DNA of 64,000 nt from Oidiodendron maius Zn (Eukaryota; Ascomycota; Leotiomycetes; Myxotrichaceae), in NCBI GenBank assembly GCA_000827325.1, contig KN832875.1:248001-312000 (forward strand), read 5' to 3'. Positions 1 to 9,986 of the stretch are shown here, piece by piece. Position 1 is the stretch's first letter. Each line of letters starts with the position of its first letter. Under the pieces are notes generated by a model, which had not been told where the DNA came from, searched no databases, and saw only the letters and a program-made list of their open reading frames with translations. The translations under genes were made by a program, and so were the position numbers.

Positions 1-2155
1 AGGATTGGGGAAGGCGGTCGTAGTGGACAGGCATGGTGGGCGCGCGGAGGTAAGGACTGACCTAGGTCGGTGGTGGGTTTGATGTGTGGGCGCGCGGTTT
101 GAGGATATCCGCAATCATCTTATGCTCATGTTTCTCTTGCGCGTGAGGTGTAGAAAGGAGCGAGAGAGCGAGCGGGCAGGCACAGAGACTGTGGAATGAG
201 GGTGGGTGGTGATGCCAAGAGAGGAGGCGTGGAATGAAGGGTTCTCCAGCCTCGAGAGTGGCGCATGGACACCCGGCCAGACGAGGAGACGCGCGGTTGC
301 GAAAGAGAGGATATATGCGTGTCTCTGCTAGCAGGGCGTGAATTCCTCATTGACAGACATGATCGTAGGCACTATACGAAATTGTGAAAGGTCTCACAGT
401 CCGAGGTACACCACCCGCAGTATCTGTATCAGTAACGATACCCCTTAACGTAACTGTTCTCACGTAACCACCCCTGACAGAGGCAAAAATGAAAAACATC
501 GGACCCTCCAACCCCCGATCCCCTGACCCTAACACCGTTACGGACACCACCGCCGACCATGACATCTGGACGCACTGTATCTCCGGCTCCTGACTTGAAG
601 ACGAAGAACAAACCATCATAGCATGACCCCGTGGTTCTTAATCTCTACTCTGTCGCCTTCGCCTCTGGCCGAGAGGAGCAGAACTCGCGAGCGGCGCCTG
701 CCGGATATAACTTATCCAACTTTAAATGCTTTTCTGGGCGCTGGGAGGAGCCATTCGGGTGGCGAAGGTCCCGGATCCGTGAGTTGGAAACTGGGTCGCT
801 ATTATGGACTGGACCCATATCCCTTTACCTAAATGTCTTCTAATTGTATAGATCACTAGAAAGTCCACGAATAGGTCTACATAGTGGCGTCAGAAATTAA
901 TTTTGACTAGTATACCGCCAGCAAGACTTCATCCACAATCAGATTATCCTTACAGGCTCAGAATCTGGTGAGCCAAATGCCAACGTCCTTTGCCTTGAGT
1001 ACAGGACCTTGACTCTGGATAACCCCTGGTCATGTCCGTTTGAGAAGGGCGGATATCTCTTGATACAGCTCACACAACGTGTATGAAACTCTCTGAGCAA
1101 GGACGCTCCAGTCAGCCTACAGTCTCTAGTGGGTATATACCGCCATCTTTGCAAAGGGTTCGTCTGTCCTCCCAATCAGACTGCCTTGTCCGCTCATCGA
1201 CGAGTTCCCCCAACCGTTCGCTCACTATCTTGGAATGCAAGGACACGACTAGCCTTGGGAGCGGCCTCGACCACGGAACCAAATGGTACCATACAAGAGA
1301 CAAAGGCGCTCCAGAGCCCCCCGCGACAATAAAAAGAGAGAAAACACTGCTGAACTACAATGTAGCGTAGAGAGGAAAGGAACCCTATTCCCAACTAAAA
1401 GGGAGAGGAGGACTTTGGAAGTTTGTCATTGTCTACAGACATATATATATCACGGCAAAATGAACAGCTTTTTGATAGGTAGGCGGTGCGCACATTGTGC
1501 TTATATAGTGCAGCTATGCAAGAGGCCTACCGTAGCTACGTAGAACGAGCCAAGATCAGGGAGGGCTGAACTCACTCACTGTACATATATCTAACGACGT
1601 CCCTGCAGAACGGGTAGGGATCAGCATCTATTGACGAATATGTAGTAACACTATCACTACGTTTCACCAGCGAACCTCCAACGAGGTTTCAGCTACTCAG
1701 TATCTCCACAACCACGCCACTTAATGCTTTATATAGTATGCCTATGGATAATCTGAAGTCTAGAAATAGTAGATAGAGACAAAGCTAGAATCTTCGATTA
1801 TGAAATATATAATTGAAAAAATTGCCGCTTTAAGTCCTAAATTTATGTTCTAAATGTCAAAGCTATTTAAAAGCTTTAAACATAGCTTATTAGAGTACTC
1901 AGAAGCATTAAATTTTGGTTTTAATGCTGTTGCTGGTAGCATGCGTTGATAATTTTGGTGTGGAATTAGGCGATAACATAATGATGACGGCTAGTTAAAT
2001 CTCGGCGGACACCTTTCTACGCAGCAGATATCATCACAAGTATCAGTCAACCAGGTTCCCCTCGCCAGTATGGAACCTGAAAGGGAATTAACCAGACCTC
2101 GATTCTCTTAGTTTCTTCTTTATACTAGTTACCGAGCCATTGAGCCCCTCTAGCC
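1..2155. other. Gene-free stretch, partly AT-rich
   Basis: No convincing gene is visible on either strand; the open frames are short and have no recognisable domain. The first 350 bases are GC-rich with purine runs. About 1700-2000 is AT-rich with TTTAAA-type runs and looks like old, mutated repeat DNA, but no element end or domain can be named. The last 100 bases or so are the promoter and leader of the pantothenate synthetase gene. Confidence 0.5.
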
Positions 2156-3307
2156 ATGCTTTTCAGACCCACCAAGATATTTCTGAGCAGCAGTACAGCC
2201 TTGCCTCCGGTGCTTCGGCTGCTACGACTATTCTCGACGCAGCCAACTCTCAAGCAACGCGCTCCTGGAACTACAATTCCCAGTACGTCGATTAAGATCT
2301 TCAGTGAGATCCCCGCTCTGCGACAATGGCGCCGAAAACAACTTTTTGATCACCGAAGCGTTGGACTCGTGCCAACGATGGGAGCTCTGCACGAGGGCCA
2401 TCTCTCCCTGATTCGCATGGCAGCCGCGGAGAATTCTGCGGTCGTCGTCAGTATCTACGTTAATCCTACCCAGTTCGGCGTCCACGAAGATCTCGACAAG
2501 TACCCGAAGACATGGGAGGCGGATTGCCGTATGCTGAGGGACCTCGATCGCGAGCTAGCGTCGGATGGGGGGAATATGGGTAAGATCGCAGCGGTCTTCG
2601 CGCCTACAACTGGGACGATGTATCCTAGCGGAAGGCCGACTCAGGAGGTCAATGGTCATGGGAGCTTTGTAACGATAACCCCGGTAGGATCGCTCTTGGA
2701 GGGAGCCAGCCGGCCTACATTTTTCCGAGGAGTGGCTACGGTCTGCATGAAATTATTCAACATTGTGATGCCAGAGAGGGTATATTTTGGACAGAAGGAT
2801 GTACAACAGACAGTTGTGGTCAAAAAGATGGTAAAGGATTTCTGCATGGATATACAGGTGTGCATTGGAGACACGATTCGGGAGCCAGATGGGCTGGCGA
2901 TGAGCTCAAGAAACGTCTATCTCGGGCAACGGAGGAGACGTGTGGCAACGGTGCTTCGAAAGGCACTGTGCGTGGCAGAGGCAGCGTACACTCGAGGATG
3001 CCGGACGAGAGATGAACTACTAGGGCCAGCGAACGCCATGGCTCGCCTCTTGCTACTGGAACAGCTTCAATTGGGGCACAAGGAACGAGTAGAGTTCGAG
3101 GTGGACTACATCTCTCTCGCGGATCCGGAAACCATGGAGGAGCTAGAAAACGTCGACGCGACTAGAGGGGCCATCCTCAGTGGTGCGGTGAGGATGCTGC
3201 CAATTACTGCCGCAGAGGAGGGCGAGGACCTCGGAGTTTCGGGAGGGCCCATGGTCCGGTTGATAGACAATATCATTCTGAAGCCCGTTGCTGTGTCTGA
3301 CGGCTAG
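2156..3307 (+). CDS. pan6: Pantoate--beta-alanine ligase (pantothenate synthetase)
   Basis: It joins pantoate and beta-alanine using ATP to make pantothenate, the precursor of coenzyme A. The 383-residue frame has no intron. Family signatures are the HxGH nucleotide-binding motif in MGALHEGHLSL, the following VSIYVNPTQFG segment, GQKDVQQ in the ATP site and the KMSKS-like SSRNVYL. The first 50 residues are rich in Arg, Ser and Leu with no acidic residue before about residue 50, which suggests a mitochondrial presequence; location is inferred. Yeast Pan6 is about 309 residues, so the extra length is the leader plus loops around residues 140-175. The start is the first in-frame ATG. The next gene on the same strand is an unrelated hydrolase. 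Confidence 0.95.
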   Translation: MLFRPTKIFLSSSTALPPVLRLLRLFSTQPTLKQRAPGTTIPSTSIKIFSEIPALRQWRRKQLFDHRSVGLVPTMGALHEGHLSLIRMAAAENSAVVVSIYVNPTQFGVHEDLDKYPKTWEADCRMLRDLDRELASDGGNMGKIAAVFAPTTGTMYPSGRPTQEVNGHGSFVTITPVGSLLEGASRPTFFRGVATVCMKLFNIVMPERVYFGQKDVQQTVVVKKMVKDFCMDIQVCIGDTIREPDGLAMSSRNVYLGQRRRRVATVLRKALCVAEAAYTRGCRTRDELLGPANAMARLLLLEQLQLGHKERVEFEVDYISLADPETMEELENVDATRGAILSGAVRMLPITAAEEGEDLGVSGGPMVRLIDNIILKPVAVSDG

Positions 3308-3826
3308 GGCGTAGAGAGAGTGTCATATCGCGCGTCAATTATAAGCCACCCACAATCCAAATCCCGCAACCTGGTATCTTCTCAAGTCTTACGAGGTACT
3401 TGACATTTGACAGATACAGTACGTGAAAGAAACCTTTTAAAAACCGTACCCAACACATGCGGGGTCTTTTAAGCTCACACCATATAGGTACCCATCGAGT
3501 GATTACCCCTTCTTAAATGCAAACAGCAAACTGGCACGAGCAGAGACGAACTACCTCCAGCTACACATCATGTGACAATCATCAGATGTTGATTGAATAA
3601 GACAACATCAAACTTACATTCTCTCCTGATCGCCCCTCTCGTAATACTTTTCGGAGTCCGAGGCGGACGTCCGAAACCACGTGATGATGGGACAACCTCA
3701 AAGGGCACAGCACAGAGATAGCGCTTCCCTTGTGCGTTATGGCATTATATTGTCCAATTTTTTTTCCCGGCTTATCAGAGATCCTCCCCGAGACTCTTTA
3801 TTTCCCAGGAAGTGCGGGGTAGAAAG
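3308..3826. other. Intergenic region with paired CGG..CCG palindromes
   Basis: Spacer between two plus-strand genes. It holds CGG-N3-CCG at 3652-3660, CGG-N4-CCG at 3664-3673 and CACGTG at 3678-3683, about 150-175 bases before the hydrolase start. CGG inverted repeats are typical targets of fungal Zn(II)2Cys6 regulators and CACGTG of bHLH factors; binding here is inferred. Confidence 0.4.
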
Positions 3827-4816
3827 ATGAGGTTTCTTTGTCTTCATGGCAAGGGCACGAGTGCTCGTATCTTCAAGTCACAGACCGGTATATCCCCATT
3901 TTTGACGGCATATACCTTACAACACTTGGAAGTCCTCGTTTGCAGAGACGCAATGGACACATCAAGATAACTTACAATAGCACAGCCACATTCCGAAAAC
4001 TGCTCCCGGAGACCTATCGATTCGACTTTATCGATGGCCCGCATCCTGACGGCCCGGCAGCGGGGATCGACCTGTTTTATCCCCCGCCATATTATAAGCT
4101 ATATGAGCATATGACGTTGGAATCTCTAAGAGAAGGCCACAAATGGCTTCTGCGATACATCAAGGGTGAGTAGATACGCCATATAAACACATCTTTACAA
4201 TACCGGCAACTAGTAACGTCGAAACAAACTCTAATACTGTTTAGAGAACGGCCCCTACGATGCCGTCATGTGCTTCTCTCAGGGCTGCTCCATGGCTGGA
4301 TCGCTCCTCCTCTACAACCAGAGCTTATCACCGGGCGCCCCGCCACTCTTCAAGGCCGCTATATTTATTTGCGGTGGTGTACCTCTCGACGCACTCGCCT
4401 CGCTCGGTGTTGACGTGACGGACGAGGCGCGCGAGCTGGATCAGTCATCCAAGATTGCCCTCCAGCAGCGAGCATCCTCCGAGGCTATTCTACGCGACGG
4501 ATACGATCGCTGGGGCGCGGGCTTCGATCCATTCTCCGCGAATATGGGGACGGACAGTGACGAGAAGAAGATGGTATTTGGCATCGACGTCGCGCGTATC
4601 CCGAGGGAGATGAAGATTCCGATCCCGACGGTGCATGTCTATGGGGCGAAGGACCCTCGGTTTCCAGCGAGCGTGACGCTGGCGCAGTTCTGTGACGGGG
4701 CGGTTAGGAGGACGTTTGATCACGGTGGTGGGCATGAGATCCCGAGAAGTAGGGATGTTTCCGAGACCATTGCGGAGCTCGTGGAGTGGTGTTCGTTGAT
4801 GGCGGAGAGGTGGTGA
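3827..4816 (+). CDS. FSH1-family serine hydrolase
   Basis: An alpha/beta hydrolase of the FSH1 (family of serine hydrolases) group, substrate unknown. The model has three exons: 3827-3887, 3986-4165 and 4245-4816. Introns of 98 and 79 nt have GT..AG ends and keep frame, giving about 270 residues, near the family length. The N-terminus MRFLCLHGKGTSARIF and the FDFIDGPH segment are classic FSH1 features. The nucleophile Ser lies in CFSQG. Asp in VYGAKDPRFP and His in GGGHEIPR complete the triad. Most relatives have Gly before FSQG, so the Cys is a small oddity. Relatives occur both as housekeeping genes and beside secondary-metabolite clusters; no cluster is seen here. Confidence 0.88.
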
Positions 4817-6381
4817 TCGGATATATTAGAGGCTGGGTATTTCACTATGTCACTATGTCACTTTGTCATTATTTCACCAGATATCGTAAATGGATAGAGG
4901 TTTGGATATTAGCATCCCATCCAGTCGTCAAACTGCCCAAACTTCCCGCGGAGAAGCGGCGGAGAAAGCTGGACTGGTGGGGTATGGATTACGTAATAGC
5001 TCCTCTGCGCAAGAAATCGTCGTCCTCGACAGTGCTCACAAAGATGGTAGGGAGAGTGGGCAGGGTGGACATGGCATGGCGGTCTGGCGATGGACGGAAG
5101 AGGGGGATCGAGGGGTTGAGGTTGAGGGTTTCGTTCAGTGGGACCCAGCGAGAGGAAGCGAACCTTCACACAGGTATATGGATGACAGCGAGGAGCAGGC
5201 GGCTCCCCTTGCCCATGGGATGTCAGTCAAAGGTCAGGGTCCAGTGGTCAGTCGGGTCGCCTGCCTGCCTGCCCCGCCAACCTGGCGACGTCCTCTCCTC
5301 TGTCTGCTGTCCGCTCGGCCATCATCGACCCTGATGGCCGAATCCGGGTCGGCTGCCATTGCACGATGTCCCCTGGTGGAGTCGTGCCGGGCCAGAGGGG
5401 TTTCTGTTACCCAACGCGCACGGGCGTGAGTGGCTGGTGTGGTCGACGACGAGTGCTGGCTATAGACTAAGAGGACGAGGGAGCAGCGCGCGGGAGTGGG
5501 AGGAAAGAAAGGCTGCTGGAGAGAGGGCGGGGGAATGAATGATATCCTGCAGTTCACGGGTCTCGACGGCTCGTCTCCTTCTCCTTCTCTCCTTCTCCTT
5601 CTTCTCTCCTTCTCCCTCTCCTTCTCTCTGCCCTTCTCCTTCTCCTTCTCCTTCTCCTTCTCCTTCTCCTTCTCTCTACCTCTCCCTCTCCACCTCCATC
5701 TTGCCTCCTCGGTTGCTGCTATCTCGTGCGCCCCTCCTCCTCCTCACCCATCCCCTCTGAATTGTCTCGCCTGTCGTCGCCATCGCCCCTAAATCCCCAC
5801 CCGTTCGACTCTATCTGCGCACCCCTTCTCTCACCGCCTTCCCATTGGCCTTCGGCACTGTGCGCGTAATTTTTGCCCGCCATCCCACCATCGGGCGCAA
5901 ACTTCCGCTCCCTCCACTACAACACCAGCGACCCTGTCAACGACACACCACCGCCCTGATAACGAGAGAGAAAGTGAGCAGGTGCGCGCGAGAGTGACAG
6001 AGTCGCCATTCTGACGCCCTTCCGACGCGCCGTCACTGGCCCTGAGGATTTGGCTCCCAGACGCACGCGAGGACTCGGATATCAAGTTGCCTGCGATAGC
6101 CTCAATTCGCATCTCTCGAGACGAGGACGACGACGTGAACGAAGCAGCCGCCTTTCGCCACCCGCCCCTCCATGCCCACCGTACTCGCGCGGTCTGCGGT
6201 CCTCCCCATCAGACCTCTCCTCCCCCACGCTCACGACCATAGCGACGCTCTGCCGCCGCGAAGGCTTAAGCACCCGGCCTCGAGCTCCGCTCCCTCTCAA
6301 TCCCCCTTCGCTGCCGGGCCTCGCGCACCGCACTACGCTGCTGCCGCCGACGACCTCGACGAACGCCCGCACAAACGTCCC
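4817..6381. other. Intergenic region and probable long leader of nmrA
   Basis: A spacer of about 1.5 kb without a convincing gene. Overlapping open frames at 4786-5557 read through GC-rich DNA in several frames and have no domains. The distal part holds the pyrimidine tract listed separately and probably the promoter and 5' leader of the NmrA gene. Confidence 0.5.
5573..5698 (+). repeat. Polypyrimidine tract, (CTTCTC)n-like
   Basis: About 125 bases almost purely C and T on the plus strand, with a near-perfect CTTCTC hexamer run at about 5636-5682. Such tracts are common just upstream of transcription starts of strongly expressed fungal genes. It lies about 0.7 kb before the chosen NmrA start. 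Confidence 0.8.
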
Positions 6382-7599
6382 ATGCCCACCCCCAAGGCCA
6401 CCATCGCCGTCGTCAACAGCTCCGGCCGGCAAGCTGCATCCTTCATCCGTGTCGCCTCTGCCGTGGGCTACCATGTCCGCGCGCAGCTGCGTAACCTCGA
6501 CGGCATCGTTGCGACGGAGATCTCATCGCTAGAGAATGTGACTGTGTTGGTGGGCGATCTGTACACGAGACCCAAACCCACGGGTCGCGCGAGCCCGGCA
6601 TCCGCCCCGGCGGACACCCAGGTGAATCACGAGCTGATCAAGGAACTCTTCCATGGTGCGCAGATCGCTTTTATTAATACAACTTTCTGGGGCGACGAGA
6701 TTGCCATTGGCAAGGCCCTGGCCGATGCTGCGGTCGCAGCCAACGTCCAGCACTACATCTACTCGTCCATGCCCAACCACTCGCTGCACGATCCATCATG
6801 GCCCTCGCTCCCTCTCTGGTCGGCCAAGTACGAGGTGGAGACCTACATCCGCTCGCTCCCTGCCCTCGCCACCCGCTCGACCTTCCTCTACACCGGCATC
6901 TACAACAATAACTTCACCTCGCTGCTCTACCCACTTTTCTGCATGGAGCTGCAGCCCGACGGGTCCTTCCTCTGGCAAGCCCCCTTCCATCCGGACGTGA
7001 AGCTCCCCTGGCTCGACGCCGAGCACGATGTTGGCCCGGCCGTGCTCCAACTCGTCAAGGACGGGATCAAGAAGTGGGCGGGCCAGAGGATTGCGCTTGC
7101 CTACGAGATGCTAAGTCCCAAGGAAGCCTGCGAGGTCTTTTCCCGTGGCGTGGGCCGGCCGGTGACGTACCGCCGCGGCGGGATCGAGGTCCGCGTCAAG
7201 ATCCCGAATGGCTACCGTGAGCAGCTCCTCGCACTGGAGGAGATGTACGAGCTAGGGGCCACGGATCCTGCAAAGCAGCCTCCGTACTTCGGCACGGTCA
7301 GTTTTGAAGCGAGCTGTCCCGAGGAGGCCCTTGCCTTGTGGGAAGGTTACCGGGGTCTGGAGGAATACGCCCGCGAAGTCTTCCCCTTGGAGGAGGCCGC
7401 CAATGGCTTGACGTGGATGACCCCCGGGGCGGAAGAAATAGATGACACGCCTGATGAGACTGAGGATGCAGGAGAGGAGGAGGATGAGGCTGATGACGAG
7501 AACGAGCACGAGCACGAGGAAGACGAGGGGAGTGAAGACGATGCTCTTGCTGCTGGCGTAGAGACACCCGCGAGAAGAGAGGAGGGTTGGCTAGCGTGA
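6382..7599 (+). CDS. nmrA: Nitrogen metabolite repression regulator NmrA
   Basis: NmrA is a Rossmann-fold protein related to short-chain dehydrogenases. It binds NAD and the GATA factor AreA and holds AreA inactive when good nitrogen is present. The start is placed at 6382 because MPTPKATIAVVNSSGRQAAS aligns with the usual NmrA N-terminus. The frame is open back to an ATG at 6172, but the extra 70 residues are low complexity. The 405-residue product contains the nucleotide-binding turn at residues 10-20, the conserved FINTT, HYIYSSMPNHSL, YTGIYNNNFTS and LPWLDAEHDVGPA blocks, and EEYAREVFPLEEAANGLTWM, where known NmrA proteins end. After that comes an unusual tail of about 55 residues, mostly Glu and Asp. 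There are no introns. Confidence 0.93.
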   Translation: MPTPKATIAVVNSSGRQAASFIRVASAVGYHVRAQLRNLDGIVATEISSLENVTVLVGDLYTRPKPTGRASPASAPADTQVNHELIKELFHGAQIAFINTTFWGDEIAIGKALADAAVAANVQHYIYSSMPNHSLHDPSWPSLPLWSAKYEVETYIRSLPALATRSTFLYTGIYNNNFTSLLYPLFCMELQPDGSFLWQAPFHPDVKLPWLDAEHDVGPAVLQLVKDGIKKWAGQRIALAYEMLSPKEACEVFSRGVGRPVTYRRGGIEVRVKIPNGYREQLLALEEMYELGATDPAKQPPYFGTVSFEASCPEEALALWEGYRGLEEYAREVFPLEEAANGLTWMTPGAEEIDDTPDETEDAGEEEDEADDENEHEHEEDEGSEDDALAAGVETPARREEGWLA

Positions 7600-8367
7600 G
7601 GGGACAGCATTTGTGTCGAGATTCAAAAAGTCTATTGGCTATGTGCATTGCGTGGTTGGGACACGGGGGCACGCGGCCCCGTTATAGCTCGGCGTTTTAA
7701 TGGTTTGCAAAGCTCGGCTCTTCAGCTCTTCGGCGGGCGGTGGTCTGATTGTTGCAGGAAACAGCGCACTGCATCGCGTTAGCATTGCGTGCGTCGTTCG
7801 ACGGGTTTGGATTTCTTCATGCGGCTCGTCATAAGACATCCCAAGTGGGAGGCGCCCCTGACACTACTTTCTTGAGAGCGATGGTCAGGCACCTTCGGAG
7901 CCTGGTGTCTTATTGATGTGCGTGTTTCCCTTTTCTGATCATAGGTGCATGGCCAGGCGGATACGTATGCATACAAATATATATACAGTCTATATATACA
8001 AAGTCCTATTCATAATCAATGGACGCCATCTCTGAAGGCGGCGAGTGCGGATATTCAATCCCTAATGCTCAATTGTTTTACCATGGGTGACGCGATACTT
8101 CACAATAGAATCTGAGTGACAGATACGACACTGACAGTCCTTTTTTTCGACATTGATCATTATCTTGTATCTTGCGACCTGGCATTTTAGAAATGCCCTT
8201 TCTACGTCTGCAAGCTGAGAAAGCAGCAGCCTTCCCTCCCTCCGTACATTACCCAGGGGAGCAAATCTCCAATTTTATCCCCACGCTGGAGCACAGTCTA
8301 GTAGTATATTCAACAGAAGAGGGAACAATCCCAAAGCGCTTCATCTCCTATCTGCAACTTCATTATC
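7600..8367. other. Convergent intergenic region
   Basis: 3' flank of the NmrA gene and of the minus-strand histone chaperone gene. It contains TATATA runs near 7976-8000 but no coding or RNA feature that I can support. Confidence 0.5.
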
Positions 8368-9498
8368 TCACGAAGGCTTCAGCTTCTTCGCTGGCCGTTC
8401 TGTATCACTGTCGACGTCTGAGCCATCAGGTTCCCCCTGCCCCTCGTCGTCGGATTCGAAATCGACATCAGAGAGGGCATCTTGTTCCTGTGCCTGGGCT
8501 GCGTGGTGTCAGTGCATGATAGTGGTGTTGCAGAAGGCCAACTTACTGAAGTATTTAATCGCGCTGGGCCACAGATCCTCCGTGATAGCGACGGCAAGAT
8601 CATCGCCATCGGGGAAGATCTCCAAACTCATCCCGACGTCCTCCTCGCCCTCCTCGGCCCCATCTTCGTCCTCGTCTTCGGCCGTAGTCTCCAACGCGGG
8701 CTTCTTCCCCTTCATTTCCCTGTCAAGCCTCATGACCTCTGCACTCTCCTCCGCGGTCACCCTTCGCCCAATGAACCCGAACCACGCAAAGAACGACAGG
8801 CCGCCCATCCCGGTATTATCAATCTTCTTCTTCAACGCCCTCTGCTCCTCCCACATACCTCTCCTCCCCTCCTCTCCCCCCTTCCCCGCCTCCTTCTTCT
8901 CTCTCTCCCACACCGCGCACACCATTCTCAGCAACCCGCCTGTGAGGTCCCGATCCTTCTTCCACTCGATCGGCACGGGCTCACTCACGAGACCCGCCCA
9001 GCCGTCCCGCGCCCGGCGGTACCAGAACCGCTTCTCCAGCGTGGCGTCAGTAAAGTACTCGTTGGGTGCGAAGCCGAAGCGGATGGCCACGGAGCGCGGG
9101 TCGCCGCCCTCGGCGCGGATCTCGAAGTGCTCGACTTCGACGGAGGTTAGCGAGGAGAGCAGCAGCGCCGAGTCGGACGGCTGGATGTACTGGTCAATGT
9201 CGGGCGGCGCCTGCTCCAGGACAAGCGGCCAGAAGTTCGGGATCTGAGAGGTGATATGCGCGCGTCGCTCGTAGAGGGGTTGAGTGAGGGCGACTTGTTG
9301 CCGGACTGTGATGATGAGGGGAATTCGTTAGCCGTAATGCCACCGTCTCTTTGTTTGTGATCGATGTGCCGAGATTAAAGGGAGGATATATGGAGAAGAT
9401 ATGTACTCACTGATCTCCGTCTCGGCATCATCGAACTCGCGCTCGATGTCCGCAAGGTCCTCGTAGGAGACCGGTGTGTCCTCCAATGCTGCGGCCAT
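8368..9498 (-). CDS. vps75: NAP/SET-family histone chaperone, Vps75-like
   Basis: Vps75 proteins bind histones H3-H4 and stimulate the acetyltransferase Rtt109 in the nucleus. Exons are 9498-9411, 9305-8547 and 8498-8368, with introns of 105 and 48 nt, giving 325 residues. The N-terminal helix is followed by YERRAHITSQIPNFWPLVL, then the NAP core with VEVEHFEIRAEGGDPRSVAI, FGFAPNEYFTD and the end signature LEIFPDGDDLAVAITEDLWPSAIKYF. An acidic linker precedes that signature. The last exon adds an acidic tail ending in a basic KKLKPS stretch, a plausible nuclear signal. NAP1 itself is longer, so the Vps75/SET branch is favoured. An in-frame Met 11 codons upstream is an alternative start. Confidence 0.87.
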
Positions 9499-9986
9499 GG
9501 CTGCAGTAGTGAAGGCGAACTTCTGGTGCATCAGTACGCGCACACTCGTCTGCGTATTAGTGTATGACAGTATAAAATCGCTCAATCGATCTGTCAATAC
9601 ACCAGTAAATTGGAGATGTTGTTTCTGAGAGTCAGTCGTGAGATTGAGGGGTTTATGTATTGTTTCTGCGCAGAGAATGTCACTGCTGTACATTTAACGG
9701 AGACGCGACGATTGCAGTCGTACCAGGGGTGTCGGGCGTCTATCATGACTAAGCGCGTGTGCGCCACGCAATTAAATTCCCCAGGAAACGTCGCCGACAG
9801 ACGCCACCTGCGTGTTGGCATGTTGTGGGGAATGTAGACGTGGGAATGCACATCGCAGGACATATAATTAGATTGGCATTTTTATCTATCTGTATACGAT
9901 ACCAATACCACTACCTCTGCGTCATCTCTACTAATGGCGTGTGCTAATTCCTCGGGGTGCTTAATTACCCTCATGACATGGCCATT
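9499..9986. other. Intergenic region, promoter side of vps75
   Basis: Spacer between two minus-strand genes; it should contain the vps75 promoter and the 3' end of the next gene. No gene or clear motif is visible. Confidence 0.5.

Noticed and set aside
4786-5557. Overlapping 100-180 codon frames on both strands
   Set aside because: All frames open because of composition; no start context, domain or splice pattern.
6172-6381. N-terminal 70-codon extension of NmrA
   Set aside because: Low-complexity Pro/Ser/Arg text before the conserved start; more likely leader. The ATG at 6382 fits known NmrA proteins.
8482-9247. Plus-strand open frames of 222 and 243 codons
   Set aside because: Opposite the Vps75-like gene, which has clear family motifs and splice sites.
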